Part shown: piece by piece, positions 52,420-62,050 of the stretch | Layout of the letters: each line of letters begins with the position of its first letter | How positions within the stretch are numbered: the stretch's first letter is position 1 | Assembly: GCA_964023275.1 (NCBI GenBank) | Contig: OZ029916.1 | Span: 29,107,087-29,171,086 of the forward strand | Source: Norana najaformis | Lineage: Eukaryota; Annelida; Clitellata; Crassiclitellata; Hormogastridae | Direction of reading: 5' to 3' | DNA length: 64,000 nucleotides | The notes under the pieces: model-generated | Told to the model about the DNA's origin: nothing | The model's input: the letters and a program-made list of their open reading frames with translations, nothing else | The model's database searches: none | Translations under genes and position numbers: made by a program

Positions 52420-54291
52420 TTAACCCATTAGTGCCCCGCGTCCGTTATAACGCACGCTTAGAAAACAAGTTGCCAAAATTACGGGCAATAGTATATATAG
52501 TAGGCTGTTCACTAATTTTTTAAAAATGTTTAGCCGTTGATCTATAAAATCCACTATTGTGCTTGCCGGATGATGTCAGTTGGAGACATCTCTTGGTTTG
52601 GTTTTGCGTCTGCTACAATTAAGCATGTCGAAAAGCTTCGTTACCGCTAGTAAGTACATCTTTATTTGTTCTTGACCAGAAATTATTTAAAGAAATTTTT
52701 ATTGGTGTTAATAGTAGCCATATGGATCCATACGTTGACAAAATACTATGACAATCACTGCATATTTTACCATGGAAATTTTCACTGCAATGTTGGCGTA
52801 CGTTTTAAAGGACGACGGGCACTAGCCCGTGTGCCGCCATGTTTTATCCACAGTAAAGTCACCAAGCCTCATTGTCCCAACAGTAACACCTATCACAGCA
52901 TTACTTGCAGTGTGAAGTAACTGTTAGCTAGAAATCTGTTTAGACTAGCTACTCACTATTTTGTAGTCCCCTAGAATGAGCACCATCGGCGAACTATTCG
53001 CAGCCTAACCCAAGACAGCCCAAGGAAAAGAACACAGAGCCCTAACAGTCTAATGTCTCATTTACTATTACTGATAAAAGTTAACGTTTAGTGTTTCTTC
53101 AGTACTGCCCACAAGGCACTGCTTGAAGTTGTAGCACAATTAGAAGAACACAATAGTGACCATTATGATAACAACAAAAGCTATGGCACAATTGACATCT
53201 TCGAACAGCCACCAAACAATGAAAGCGTGCTAACTGATGAAGACAGTGATAAGTCGGATGATGAGTACAAGTTCAATGTTAACCATTTGGGGCGCAAATT
53301 GTTGTCAGCTCCATGTGAAGTCCGCAGACAGATCCTTCCAACAGATCCAGACGCCAGTGACACATGCATGGACAATGGCGGGCCTGCTGACATAAAGAAA
53401 CCGAGAGACAAGGTTGGCAGTCGTTCAGAAGATCATATGACTTTAGATCATGCCTCCGACGTTCAGATGATGCGCCGGCATAACAACATTGTTGTTACCA
53501 TTGCATCAAATTTTGGGACAGTAGGAGAAGGTCGTGTGCAGAGATAGTCACTGAGCCACAAGAAAGTCAGATCTGTTTCGCATCCTACCATGTTCCACCT
53601 CTACAATCAAAGTATGGGGGCGTTGATCAGTTAGATCAGCTGGTTGTCACAGAACACGGATCAGGCAATGGAAATTGTGGTGGCTAATCTTTGTATATCT
53701 GTTCGATGTAACATTGGTCAATGCGTGATATCTCTCTCGCAAAGTTCACAGCGGCGGCGACAGTTTGTTTGACTTCAGGTGGCAACTAGCTGTAAGTCTA
53801 CTCAAGTGCTATGGTGTGCCATCCATCCAAGGTCGATGTGCTCCTGCTGTACTATCTTATGTAAGGTACCATGGTAATAATCACTAGATTGCACGAGGAG
53901 ACACAGACCGTCGTTGCAAGGCTTGTACGAAGAAGACAATAGGGCCTATATCGTTGTGAGAAATGTGATGTAGGTCTTCATCCTGACTGTTACAAGTACT
54001 GTCACACTGCATTAAACCTCATATAGTAAATAAATATGACAAATCATCAAAATCATTCTGGAAACATTGCATGATATAGATTATCAGGCTTGATTCAGTG
54101 ACAGTAACCTAAGTTATGGCTATCACTGGGCTTGTGCCCGACGTCCGTTATAACGGACAGTATGTAAAGTACATGTTGCAGTTGGTAGCAATAAATAAGT
54201 TATCAGCAATGTTACTGCACTAAATTGTTGAGATTTCTGAAACTATAACTTAATCTGTTCAGTTTTACAAATTTGGGCACTAATGGATTAA
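52420..54291 (+). mobile_element. piggyBac-type DNA transposon, internally deleted
   Basis: TTAA at 52420-52423 is followed by CCCATTAGTGCCC, and GGGCACTAATGGA is followed by TTAA at 54288-54291. These are inverted termini matching at 12 of 13 positions, with the TTAA duplication diagnostic of piggyBac. TCCGTTATAACG occurs just inside the left end and again near 54142-54153. The element is about 1.87 kb and keeps parts of a transposase gene but not its central catalytic region, so it cannot be autonomous. Confidence 0.92.
52625..54027 (+). pseudogene. piggyBac transposase remnant
   Basis: A possible short 5' exon (MSKSFVTA, donor CTA|GTAAGT at 52650) is followed by an acceptor TTCTTCAG near 53103. 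The next frame reads ALLEVVAQLEEHNSD, DEDSDKSDDEYK, then jumps to DHMTLDHASDVQMMRRHNN and IVVTIASNFG. After a stop, SHPTMFHLYNQSMGGVDQLD carries the late Asp-containing MGGVDQLDQ motif, and RCEKCDVGLHPDCYK the C-terminal zinc-finger. The stretch with the first catalytic Asp residues is missing between the N-terminus and the MMRRHNN region. Several stops occur, and the short first exon does not join in frame. Confidence 0.85.
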
Positions 54292-55554
54292 TGTAGCGTC
54301 TTTTAAGAAAGTCATAAGAGCACTGCCTACGCTAACTTCAGTCGTGGCAAAGTTTATTAGTAACAAAAAGTTCATCTATAAGCGAATATTGCTCAGAAAA
54401 TTATGCAAGTCCAACACTAGAGGGCTCTCGCACACACGTAGAGACCAACGAACGAAAATGCACGTGCCCACAAGAGTAAGTGCTCCCAAATGCTCACACA
54501 AAGCCACATACGGACAGAGCAAGACACACAAATGGACATGTCCTCACATAGCTCAATGCACGCAGACGAATATCTCCACCACTCAATCCCACAACTGGGA
54601 TTTAGGCTGCTACCGTAAACACACGACGCTCAGAGCAGCGCACAAATTCCGGCTCTTCAGCAGATAAAAATCAAGGAACCAGATAGTATAGCATGGCGTC
54701 CGATGAGAAACCAAATCAAGCCCGGGTGACTAAAGTTCCGAGAATTATTGTGGTTTGTTTTATGTGGAATGTTCTTTTTCTTCTAAAAATACAGTAGAAC
54801 TGTGCTATCGCCACCGTTTGCTACCGCTTCTTCGTTCGTCAAAATCCTGTTTTGTCCTAGTTACGATTGCATAAATGCAAAATGCTTTGCGACTGCATGG
54901 TATTCCATTTTCCCACAAACTAATATGTTGTTTCCTAGCAAATTTCCCTATCAAGGCAACAAGGTACTCCAAAATGCGCCTCGAAATTGTGCGGAGTCGG
55001 AACCAACTTTGCCCGAGAACCGATTTGTCATCACATCGGTCTACAGCGCTGAACAAGACAACATGTGGCTGCGCCGCAGAAGCCGCTTTGCTTCTAGGTC
55101 GTTTGTTTGTGGTAGGGACGAGCGTTGGGTGTGGACCAGGTGGTAGTTATTAGCCGAGGTTATGACGGCTGGAGGACTGCACGTCTCATGATTGTCTTGA
55201 CGTCTTTCAGTCTACGGCCGAGAAGAATAACGAAGAACCGACGCACATACATGACGATATTAAGCTCTAATTGCACGCATACAAAACTTACCTGCACTGG
55301 CATCAAAAAACGCATTATGTGTATATCAACACGCGGAGACAGACCGTTGTTTAATGTGCACTTTCGGTCGATAAGATGATGATGAGACGACGCAGATGAT
55401 GAAGACGACTACGACGATGATCATGATGATTAAGATCATGTTGTAGACAAAGTTAACGGTGATGGCAATGATGACGTTTAGGATGGTTTTCCACTACAGG
55501 TGTAAGTGGTGCTGCGCGGTGCAAGTGGTGATGTGTCTGTGAGTGTGAGCTGAC
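54292..55554. other. Intron or intergenic between the piggyBac element and the 55.5-kb exon
   Basis: Frames of about 80-115 codons exist on both strands near 54344-54667 and 54802-55153 but show no domain or codon pattern. GATGAT-type simple repeat occurs at 55376-55470. Confidence 0.5.
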
Positions 55555-55686
55555 CTTCGCCGGGCTTGACCTTGGTTGCTCGGACCTCATCGGAATCGTC
55601 GTCCTCTTCGTCCTTTTCCGTTTCCGATGGAGATAGGTCTCCACATGAGTAGCTTCTCTGGTGCAGGAAGGACACCTTCTTCCGCT
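55555..55686 (-). CDS. Upstream exon of the repeated-motif gene
   Basis: A 132-base minus-strand exon. The acceptor GTTGTTAACACAG|AG is at its right edge and the donor GAAG|GTCAGC at its left, phase 1 at both ends. It can join the 49262 exon in frame (GAAG + ACGTG gives E-D-V). It encodes RKKVSFLHQRSYSCGDLSPS, a ninth copy of the motif with the same basic-aromatic-Q-[KR]-S-x-S-C order, then an acidic stretch (EKDEEDDDSDEV). The donor lacks a purine at +3; a weaker alternative, CCT|GTAGTG at about 55500, would keep the same phase. Confidence 0.65.
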
Positions 55687-55689
55687 CTG

Positions 55690-56142
55690 TGTTAACAACA
55701 CGGCAACAGAACAAGAACAAAGCGATCACCAAATTGCCTTACATTACATTACACTAGAATTAAGGAGATCTCGCACTGCCCCACTTTCCCCTTGTAAAAT
55801 TGTATCTAGATAGGCTAAATGCAAAAGGCGCTATACAAACGCTGAGATAAAAGTAAAACTAGGGTAACATAATTGTTTATGCACCTTTATAGAAGCCCAT
55901 CAAAGGCGTAGGTTCGGGACCCTATGGATCATTCGGCTGAGGTGCAAACATGACCAAAGCAATTTTTGACGACAGGACATCTGTCATGTGTCCGTAGTGC
56001 GCTGGTGATAGAAAGGATTGCAAACTAAAACTGAATCAGATGGCCTGATATTCCATAGGCTTTCACTAGCCATGTACTAACCGCGCTCGCGCTGCTTAAC
56101 TTCACTCTCTTCCCAGTGTTCCATCAAGCTGCCACCCTGATA
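55690..56142. other. Non-coding stretch with a LINE-tail-like fragment
   Basis: Near 55827-55843 AAAAGGCGCTATACAAAC is the reverse complement of the TTTGTATAGCGCC 3' end, so a small plus-orientation LINE end is likely. GGTTCGGGACC at about 55911 resembles a B-box, but no A-box is visible. Confidence 0.4.
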
Positions 56143-56230
56143 CATGCATATAAATACATACATACATACAAACGTACATACATAAAAGCAGACAGACAGA
56201 CAGATAGACAAAAAGACAGACATACAGACA
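56143..56230. repeat. (CATA)n and (CAGA)n microsatellite
   Basis: Tandem CATA units change into CAGACAGA units. Confidence 0.92.
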
Positions 56231-56459
56231 TTTATGCATTGATTCTTAGAAACAAATGGCTAGTGACAAGACATGTTAAGTCCTATCCTTTGTAACTGTT
56301 TCTGAAACAAAGAAAAGGACGATATTAAGGTAAATTATGGTTTGACAACATTTATTTAACGACATCGTCATATTGAGATGATTGGTGTAAGGTAAATAGT
56401 AAATGTAAATGTGCATGGCTTTATATAGCGATGGTATGACCTCGTTCTTGTTCAGCCCG

Positions 56460-56785
56460 TTTGAATTGGTGCCAAGCCATTTAAGGTTTCCGTGCTAGCC
56501 AGAGACTGGGCCATAACTGGAAACTTCGCTTGGATATTGGCCCACCACTGGAATGGACTACTGTCTTCTGACTCAAGGGCACGACGCCACAACTTCCGCT
56601 ACGTCGTATGTCATTTATTCTAGTGTAGCTCCTTTCTTTCCCCCTCTCAATGTTCCCAGGCGCCTGAAGACTGTACTGTTTAACAGTAATTTTACTTTTT
56701 GGGGTGGAAGCACCTCTGTTGATTTCATCCTCTAAGAGGCGCTTAATAAATCTCAAATTACAATTACAGTTACAATTAGCATAAT
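56460..56785 (+). mobile_element. LINE 3' end, plus orientation
   Basis: The plus-strand frame ends VPRRLKTVLFNSNFTFW, matching SSLKTVLFRRG of the 50040 relic and RLKTLLF of the intact LINE. It is followed by AGAGGCGCTTAATAAATCTC and a (AATTAC)n tail at about 56755-56779. A 5'-truncated copy. Confidence 0.75.
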
Positions 56786-57673
56786 AATTGAACACACAGT
56801 ACATCACTGATATCAATCAACATCACAACTCTCAACGATGTTATGGGATGTTCCAAGAGAGAAAACTATTATCCTTGAGATAAACTGATATTTTATTATT
56901 TGAATTTTTTAATACTGACTTTTCGGGGTGTTTTCTTGTGTTTTTCCTTTTGGTTTAGGTATTTTTAGGTTTTTAAATACCAACTTCGATATCGATTTCG
57001 GATTCTCTACATATCGCGATATCGGTTTGGCTCCCATTAAACCGACCCAGCACTAGGTCATCACACATCGACGCTACAGAAGTTCCTAACTATGTAATTA
57101 TATATTTATTTATGAGTTCTTCAGTTTCGTTTGTGTTAAATATCTAGAAAAGAGAAATTAGGTCTCGCATTAGCATGAAAACTTCTTTTGACGTATTCCT
57201 CTGAATGACCGACAAGAATTAACAATGATTCTGACCTAGAAGAGGTGTTAAGAGGGAAAGTTTTCTGGCCAATTTATAGGGATGTGAACGAACTTATGAG
57301 AAGGCGAGTATGTTAAAAGCTTTTCATGTCTAGATTTGTCTACTGTGGAAGTGGCGTGTTAAAGGAGTCTTTGAAGTAAGTCAAGGAGAAAATTCGAGAT
57401 CACAGACATGCATTAGGCCTTTATGCCATTAGCGACTAATATGTAGAAATCGCAGGCAAAGCCCGAGAGCCAAGAATTCAGGACTGTGAAGCTGGGCTTG
57501 CCAAACAGAAATTTGCTTTAAAAAATATTAATAAGTCTAGAGGGCCTATATCGAAAGTCTGTAAGTTTTCTAATTAGCGAAATGATAGTAAACTTGTTGC
57601 GGCCTTTTACAGAAGACCAATACATAAAAGAATGCCTTGTGAAAGCGAATGAAATTTTATATTCTGGTAAATT
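56786..57673. other. Non-coding, nothing recognised
   Basis: AT-rich DNA without an ORF of note or a repeat I could align. Confidence 0.5.
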
Positions 57674-57749
57674 TTGTTAGCGTCTTAGAATATCAGACTG
57701 ATATTCTAATAAGCTAACAAAAAAACCCGATATTCTAAGACGCTAACAA
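57674..57749. repeat. Perfect 21-bp inverted repeat with a third, imperfect arm
   Basis: 57674-57694 (TTGTTAGCGTCTTAGAATATC) is exactly complementary to 57729-57749. Between them, 57700-57720 (GATATTCTAATAAGCTAACAA) is an imperfect copy of the right arm. The left arm can therefore pair with either, giving two alternative hairpins. Confidence 0.95.
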
Positions 57750-57923
57750 CTGATGCTCTGGATAAGTGCTCAAAGGAAATGACTAAAACTAATACATGTA
57801 AGATATTATCAAACTATAGTTTCTAAACAGATAGTAAATTTACTTTTACTAGTGTATTGGGTTCCTCTTAATAATTTCTCCACATTTCACTAACTTTTGA
57901 ATCGTTGAATGAAAGGGATTAAG

Positions 57924-57995
57924 TAATGCTGGCCGCAGACTAATGTACTGATCTTCACTTGGCCGTCGGTGTAATATGAATTTGAGATCACTTGA
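57924..57995 (+). repeat. tRNA-like SINE head, copy 2
   Basis: TAATGTACTGATCTTCACTTG and, further on, GAATTTGAGATCAC match the copy at 6632-6712 in order and spacing. Confidence 0.5.
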
Positions 57996-57999
57996 TTAA

Positions 58000-58362
58000 A
58001 ACATCCTGTATTACCAATGAATCTAGGAGACACAACGAATAGGGGACTAGAGTGGAACTTCCTCTTCACTGATTCAGACCAACCGTCCCCATTAGACTGG
58101 TTTGCAACATCCCAAAATGACAGACATTCTTTCAGCAATTTGTACCCCGAGGGCTCAGCTTCAGACCCAAACAGCACTACCTTCATGACCTCAGACTCCA
58201 CAGGCTTTCACAACTGCTACACATTTTCAACTACAGTTGTCATTTACGAGAAAGTTGCAAGTTTGCGAATCTCTTTGTCACACCTAAGATTAAACGCCGA
58301 CTGTTTAATAATAGTTGCTATGGCAACAGCAAGCAACAGAATGGACCCAGTCACCTGAATAA
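58000..58362. other. Stretch with overlapping open frames, unassigned
   Basis: A 113-codon plus-strand frame (58017-58358) and a 103-codon minus-strand frame overlap. Neither has a known motif. It adjoins the 3' end of the intact LINE. Confidence 0.3.
58314..58327. promoter_or_regulatory. X-box-like palindrome
   Basis: GTTGCTATGGCAAC is one base from the palindrome GTTGCCATGGCAAC bound by RFX factors. No promoter is defined nearby, so it may be chance. Confidence 0.3.
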
Positions 58363-58518
58363 TCGTAATCGTAATCGTAATCGTAATCTCGAAATTTCTA
58401 CAGCGCTCAACGAAAGCTAAGTCGCGGGAACCAGCTTATTCACAGGCGCTCAGTCAAAACAAAATCGATAGGCAAAAGGGTCAAGATCCAGGAGTCAGGC
58501 ACTCAGACAGTCGGACGG

Positions 58519-61500
58519 CTACGGTGGATGCTGTTTGAAACTGAAGCGAGAAGAGAGACAAGAGGAAGAGGAAGAATCAGGATAAGATTTTTGGAAAAGA
58601 AGTGTTTTCAGTCTTGAGTGAAAGACCTGCGCAGAAACTGAAAGAGGTGAAGTGTTGGTGAGTTCGTATGATTGACCAGACAACTGTCGCAATTCTGGCG
58701 GGAGTTTATTCCAAAGGGGTGGGGCAGCTATGGCTATGGAGCGATTTCCAAATTTTAAGGATGAGGTGACGGGAGGGCGAAGAAGTGTTAGGACAGATGA
58801 GGAGCGGGTTGAACGGAGTGGTTGGATAGTAAATAATTGACGAAGATAGGAGGGTTGGGAGGATTGAAGTGTGTTGTAGGTGAGGGATAAGACTTTGTAC
58901 TCTATTCGTTCTGGTATTTTAAGCCAGTGCAGTGATTTGAGAACAGGGGTGATGTGATGGTATTTGGGGGTTTTGGTGACAGCACGTGCGAGAGCATTCT
59001 GGATAGCTTGTAGGCGATTTATCTGGGTTGTGTCAATATTGAGGAAAAGTGAATTGCAGTAGTCAAGTTTTGCATGGACTATGGATGTGGCAATGATAGA
59101 TGCGGTTTTGAAGTCAAGCATAGGACGGATTCTGCGAAGGTCGCGGATATGCATAAAGCAAGAGCGGGAAAGATGGCTGATATGATCAGAAAAAGTAAGG
59201 TTCTGGTCGAAAATAACACCTAAATTACGGACAGAGGAGTTAGTATTAAAGGTGTGGGTGGAGGCAGAGTCCAGGCTGAGGGAGATAGAGGGGTCAGGAA
59301 TTTTCTTCAGCTGGTCACGTAGGCCTATAAGTATGAATTCAGTTTTAGATGGGTTCAGGCATAAGAGATTAGATGTCATCCAAGAGGAGATTTGTTTAAC
59401 CACACAAAGAAGATGATCTGTAGATTCATTGAAACAATTTGGAGAGAAAGAGATGAATAGTTGGGTGTCATCAGCATAGAGGTGATGGTCAACGGAGGAT
59501 GCTTTAATGAGTGAACTGAGTGGGGTAGTGTAGAGGATAAACAGAAGAGGTCCAAGAACGGAGCCTTGTGGAACTCCGCAAGTAAGAGGGCATGACTTAG
59601 AAGAGGCTTCCGAAGTTTTAACAGAGAAAGAGCGGGAGGAGAGATAAGACTGTATCCATAGGAGAGCAGTGTCAGCAAAACCAAACCAGGTTGAAAGTCG
59701 GTGGAGTAAGATATTGTGATCTATGGTGTCGAAGGCTGCAGAGATATCGAGGAGACAGAGGCAAGAAACCTGTTGATGAGAAATGGCAGAAACAAGCTTG
59801 TTGTAGAGAGATGTCAGCAGAGTTTCGGTTGAGTGGCGTTTAGTAAAACCAGACTGGTGTGGGTTAATGAGTGAGTTAGAAGCTAAATAGTTATTGATTC
59901 GAGAGAGGACAATCCGTTCAGTTAATTTGGAGATGAAAGTCAGGTTAGAAACAGGCCGGTAGTTAGAAAGGATTTCCTTGTCGAGAGATGATTTCTTGAG
60001 AAGAGGGGTAACAAGAGAGTGTTTAAAAAGAAGGGGAAAATTTCCAGTAGAGAGAGAGAGGTTAACTATTTTGGTAATAATTGGAACAAGGACAGATGCA
60101 CAGTCTTTCAATAAGGAGGTAGGTATAGGGTCAAGTTCACATTGTTTGTTTGGGAGAGATTTTAGCAGATTTAGTATTTCGGTCTCTGATGTAGGTTGAA
60201 AAGCAGAAAATGAGGATCGAGGTGGGGAAGGTGGACTGTCATAGGTGGAAGAGGGAGCATCAGCAGCTGGATTGTTGGAGGTTTTGGAAAGTAGAGATTG
60301 AAGAGAGAGACGGAGGGTACTAATTTTGTTCGAAAAGAAAGAACAGAACGAGTCGGCTATTGAAGAAGACGGAAGAGAATTTGGAAGTGGACTAGATGAG
60401 TTCCGATGGAGGAGCTGGTTAATAGTTTTCCAGAGAAGGCGAGGGCTAGAGGATCGAGAACGAACTAGTGAGGAGTAAAATCTTTGTTTAGTTGCAGTAA
60501 GAAGGCGATGGTATTTATTTGTGGCAGATTTAAGGGCAGAGAGAAGTTGAGGATCCCTGGTGCGTTTATAGGCACGCTCAAGGCGTCGCCGGAAAGATTT
60601 GAAGGCCTGGAGATAGGAATTGAACCAAGGATTGTTAGAGTGAGAACGGGATTTGGTAATAATAGGAGCATGCTTGTCAAGGATAGTGGAAAGAGTGGTG
60701 TTATATGAAGAGAGAAGGTCATTCAGGGAGGAGGGTGGATTTAACACGAGATCAGAACAGGAAATATCTTGTGTGAAGGCTTCAATATTTATTGAACTGA
60801 TGCGACGAAAAGAATGAAAGACAGGATCAGGACGTGGTGTCGGAAGAATGTTAAGATATGTAAAGATGGGGTAATGATCAGATGGCGAGTCAAAAGAGAA
60901 AGATATATCAGGTGATAGAGTGGAGAACGATGACGTGATAATGAGGTCAAGTGTGTGATTGTGAATGTGGGTGGGGAATTTGACATGTTGAACCAGATTA
61001 GTTGAGGACAATAGGGTGAGGAATTCAGAAGCAAATGTGTCAGAGGGGTTATCGACATGTATATTGAAGTCACCTGTAATCAGAAATTCATGAGGTGTAG
61101 TGGCGGCAGTAGAGAGGAGGGTGGTAAATTCTTTCAGGAAGACCGATGGAGGACTTGAATATGAAGAGGAGGATGGAGGGCGATATACATTAAAGATAGT
61201 CAGATTTGTGTGAGGAAGTTTAAGCGTAACTGATGCACATTCAAAAGAGTGGAAACAGTAACCAGGTGAGTCTAAAACTGTGGCAGGTTCTCGGGTGAGA
61301 AAGGCAATACCACCGCCAGTTGGATTTTTATGAGAAGGGCTAGATGGTTTGCAAGGACGAGGTGTACTGTAAAGATGGTAGCCAGGAGGAATACAGTCTT
61401 CATATTGAGCAAGAGTGGTGTTTAAATTAAACCAGGTTTCAGATAAGGCAAATATGTCAGGCGGGTGAGAAGAGAGGGCTATATCACTGATTTCTTGTGA

Positions 61501-61944
61501 ATGTGCAGGATGTAGTAATGATCGAATATTTAGCGTGCAAAGTAAGAAGCGGTTGTTGTCAGTATTTTGAGCATTGTCGAGGATGTTGGAGGAAGAAATT
61601 CTGGAAGGAGGAGGACAGGTAGGAGGTGAGGGAGGAGGACATGAATAAAAATCCAGTGGGCCAGGATTTGGGTGGATGTCCCCGGAAAGCAGGATTAGTA
61701 TGTTGAAGATGGTATGGCGGGTGAGGTGCTGTGGTGGTCGCCTGAGAGATGAAGTTAGGAAGAACGATAAAGGAATAAAATACATACGTCCATACTGCAT
61801 AGTCGCAGTGCCAAATTGGGCGCAGTAAGAATGTTTGGCTGTAGGAACAATGTAGGGCAAGCGGGTGTGGAAGGGTTGGCAACTAATATGGAAGGCGATC
61901 ATGAAACGTAGACCGAAAATAAGAAGAATGATTGAACTGTACAT
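58519..61944 (-). CDS. LINE ORF: endonuclease and reverse transcriptase with N-terminal 2A-like peptide
   Basis: 1,141 residues. Residues 1-87 form a hydrophobic leader that ends NILILLS, followed by GDIHPNPGP at 88-96, a 2A-like motif. An apurinic-type endonuclease domain spans about 133-365, with LNIRSL, SETW (168-171), GDFNIH (291-296) and SDHYPI (355-360). The reverse transcriptase spans about 590-890, with NYRPVSNL, LLDISAAFDTIDH, GVPQGSVLGPLLF and YADD (823-826). The C-terminal part has LDYCNSLF, LHWLKIPERI, PPLWNKLP and RLKTLLF. It copies the LINE by target-primed reverse transcription. No separate ORF1 is visible. The first Met at 61944 is the most upstream in frame; a later start would remove part of the leader. 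Confidence 0.95.
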   Translation of the reverse strand: MYSSIILLIFGLRFMIAFHISCQPFHTRLPYIVPTAKHSYCAQFGTATMQYGRMYFIPLSFFLTSSLRRPPQHLTRHTIFNILILLSGDIHPNPGPLDFYSCPPPSPPTCPPPSRISSSNILDNAQNTDNNRFLLCTLNIRSLLHPAHSQEISDIALSSHPPDIFALSETWFNLNTTLAQYEDCIPPGYHLYSTPRPCKPSSPSHKNPTGGGIAFLTREPATVLDSPGYCFHSFECASVTLKLPHTNLTIFNVYRPPSSSSYSSPPSVFLKEFTTLLSTAATTPHEFLITGDFNIHVDNPSDTFASEFLTLLSSTNLVQHVKFPTHIHNHTLDLIITSSFSTLSPDISFSFDSPSDHYPIFTYLNILPTPRPDPVFHSFRRISSINIEAFTQDISCSDLVLNPPSSLNDLLSSYNTTLSTILDKHAPIITKSRSHSNNPWFNSYLQAFKSFRRRLERAYKRTRDPQLLSALKSATNKYHRLLTATKQRFYSSLVRSRSSSPRLLWKTINQLLHRNSSSPLPNSLPSSSIADSFCSFFSNKISTLRLSLQSLLSKTSNNPAADAPSSTYDSPPSPPRSSFSAFQPTSETEILNLLKSLPNKQCELDPIPTSLLKDCASVLVPIITKIVNLSLSTGNFPLLFKHSLVTPLLKKSSLDKEILSNYRPVSNLTFISKLTERIVLSRINNYLASNSLINPHQSGFTKRHSTETLLTSLYNKLVSAISHQQVSCLCLLDISAAFDTIDHNILLHRLSTWFGFADTALLWIQSYLSSRSFSVKTSEASSKSCPLTCGVPQGSVLGPLLFILYTTPLSSLIKASSVDHHLYADDTQLFISFSPNCFNESTDHLLCVVKQISSWMTSNLLCLNPSKTEFILIGLRDQLKKIPDPSISLSLDSASTHTFNTNSSVRNLGVIFDQNLTFSDHISHLSRSCFMHIRDLRRIRPMLDFKTASIIATSIVHAKLDYCNSLFLNIDTTQINRLQAIQNALARAVTKTPKYHHITPVLKSLHWLKIPERIEYKVLSLTYNTLQSSQPSYLRQLFTIQPLRSTRSSSVLTLLRPPVTSSLKFGNRSIAIAAPPLWNKLPPELRQLSGQSYELTNTSPLSVSAQVFHSRLKTLLFQKSYPDSSSSSCLSSRFSFKQHPP
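61657..61683 (-). other. 2A-like peptide site in the LINE ORF
   Basis: It encodes GDIHPNPGP at residues 88-96. The 2A consensus is D-(V/I)-E-x-N-P-G-P, with the peptide bond skipped before the last Pro. Here Glu is replaced by His. 2A-like sequences at the N-terminus of CR1/L2-type LINEs are known from sea urchins and other marine invertebrates. Confidence 0.8.
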
Positions 61945-62050
61945 TATGTGATCTAAGATGACGTGGCAGTTTGATGAAGCTAAAATGGCGGAAGGTAAAG
62001 ACGCAGGCGAACGAGTGCAAAAAGGACAAAAATTAGGCGAATCTTAAGTT

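Larger units (their letters stand above)
58363..62050 (-). mobile_element. Near-complete CR1/L2-type LINE with (ATTACG)n tail
   Basis: The element runs right to left. It has a GC-richer 5' leader of uncertain start (at least to about 62050), one ORF (61944 to 58519), a 3' UTR of about 130 bases and a tail of four to five ATTACG units at 58363-58391. The ORF has no stop or frameshift, so this copy is young. I saw no clear target-site duplication because the 5' end is not defined. Shorter 3' copies lie at 30762 and 62990. Confidence 0.9.

Noticed and set aside
55900-55925. tRNA gene suggested by GGTTCGGGACC
   Set aside because: No A-box or acceptor stem pairs with it at the right distance.
58017-58358. 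113-codon plus-strand ORF beside the LINE
   Set aside because: It overlaps an equally long minus-strand frame, has no recognisable domain, and sits next to transposon sequence. Noted as unassigned rather than called a gene.
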